Position numbers and translations under genes: made by a program. Of a stretch of 57,183 nt of DNA, positions 57,089 to 57,183 are shown piece after piece. The notes under the pieces are model-generated. The model had not been told where the DNA came from and ran no database searches. It saw only the letters and a program-made list of their open reading frames with translations. The stretch is taken from assembly GCA_050692555.1 (NCBI GenBank), contig JBOGVS010000019.1, positions 1-57,183 of the forward strand, given 5' to 3'. Source of the stretch: DAITPV01 sp050692555. Its GTDB lineage: Bacteria > Actinomycetota > UBA4738 > CALAEC01. Numbering within the stretch: the first letter of the stretch is position 1; each line of letters opens with the position of its first letter.

Positions 57089-57183
57089 TTACGCGGCCTC
57101 CACGGGTTCGAGCGTGACGTTGTAGCCGAGGTGCTGAAGCTGCCGAACGAGCTTGTTCGCGTGGCGAGCAGGGTCGTGGCGGC
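57089..57183 (-). mobile_element. C-terminal end of a transposase (cut by window edge)
   Basis: Reading leftwards, the frame gives RHDPARHANKLVRQLQHLGY then NVTLEPVEAA and a stop at 57089. A 'RLVRQLxxLGYxVTLxP' ending recurs in insertion-sequence transposases I know, though I cannot name the family safely. It lies right after the DUF4012 gene; the 65 bp between holds only a weak 5-bp dyad. Confidence 0.45.

Noticed and set aside
1..57183. tRNA or rRNA genes
   Set aside because: I looked for T-arm GGTTCGA-type and 16S/23S landmark sequences by eye and found no complete cloverleaf or rRNA segment; a tRNA scan would be decisive.

Overview
The window is very GC-rich DNA with GTG/TTG starts, 4-bp GTGA/ATGA operon overlaps, an F420-type reductase remnant, an LLM flavin oxidoreductase, a TetR regulator and many leaderless transcripts (a TANNNT -10 box ending 6-7 nt before the start codon). 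This fits an actinobacterium (Actinomycetota), probably an uncultured or deep-branching one; I cannot place it more precisely. No rRNA, tRNA or CRISPR array was seen.

Layout. 1-600: transposase remnants and degenerate repeats. 0.6-4.3 kb: VOC protein, frameshifted F420/deazaflavin reductase, hotdog thioesterase, GNAT acetyltransferase, and a TetR plus diiron-oxygenase operon. 4.4-9.9 kb: a secreted metallophosphatase with a recent internal 612-bp tandem duplication, a GreA-type factor, NfeD-like and thiol proteins, and CstA behind a possible 12-codon leader ORF. 10-13.3 kb: two small paralogous proteins followed by two paralogous ArsA/Get3-type ATPases, the second carrying a natural Asp-to-Asn change at the hydrolysis position. 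This is the best candidate for an undescribed system. 13.3-19.3 kb: 2-hydroxyacid dehydrogenase and CDP-alcohol phosphatidyltransferase, divergent from a central-carbon run of pgi, Rieske ferredoxin, gnd and zwf. 19.7-23.9 kb: FtsX-type permease with a double-ATPase ABC protein. 23.9-26.8 kb: a Zn/Mn ABC importer (SBP, ATPase, permease) behind three GTACNAAGTAC boxes spaced exactly 42 bp apart. 26.8-28.8 kb: cupredoxin-like, polytopic membrane and zinc-ribbon proteins. 28.8-37.6 kb: a giant S8 protease and an M14 carboxypeptidase, both secreted and both ending in Lys-rich RTX-like repeats. 37.8-43.6 kb: ferritin-like protein, CBS protein, LLM oxidoreductase with an Lrp regulator and EamA exporter, a small protein, and an amidase with a symmetric divergent promoter. 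43.8-44.8 kb: HEPN/MNT pair with a palindromic operator. 44.8-45.3 kb: gene debris.

45.3-57.0 kb is an exopolysaccharide cluster: BY-kinase/Wzz, initiating sugar transferase, FAD oxidoreductase, glycosyltransferase, methyltransferase, flippase, polytopic glycosyltransferase-like protein, SDR epimerase with a Cys4 insert, and a DUF4012 protein. Its GC content and third-position GC are visibly lower than the flanks. Gene debris on the left and a transposase tail on the right make it look like an acquired or swapped island.

The genes mostly act in small units: carbon oxidation through the pentose phosphate route, metal import, secreted protein digestion stabilised by calcium, and surface polysaccharide assembly.
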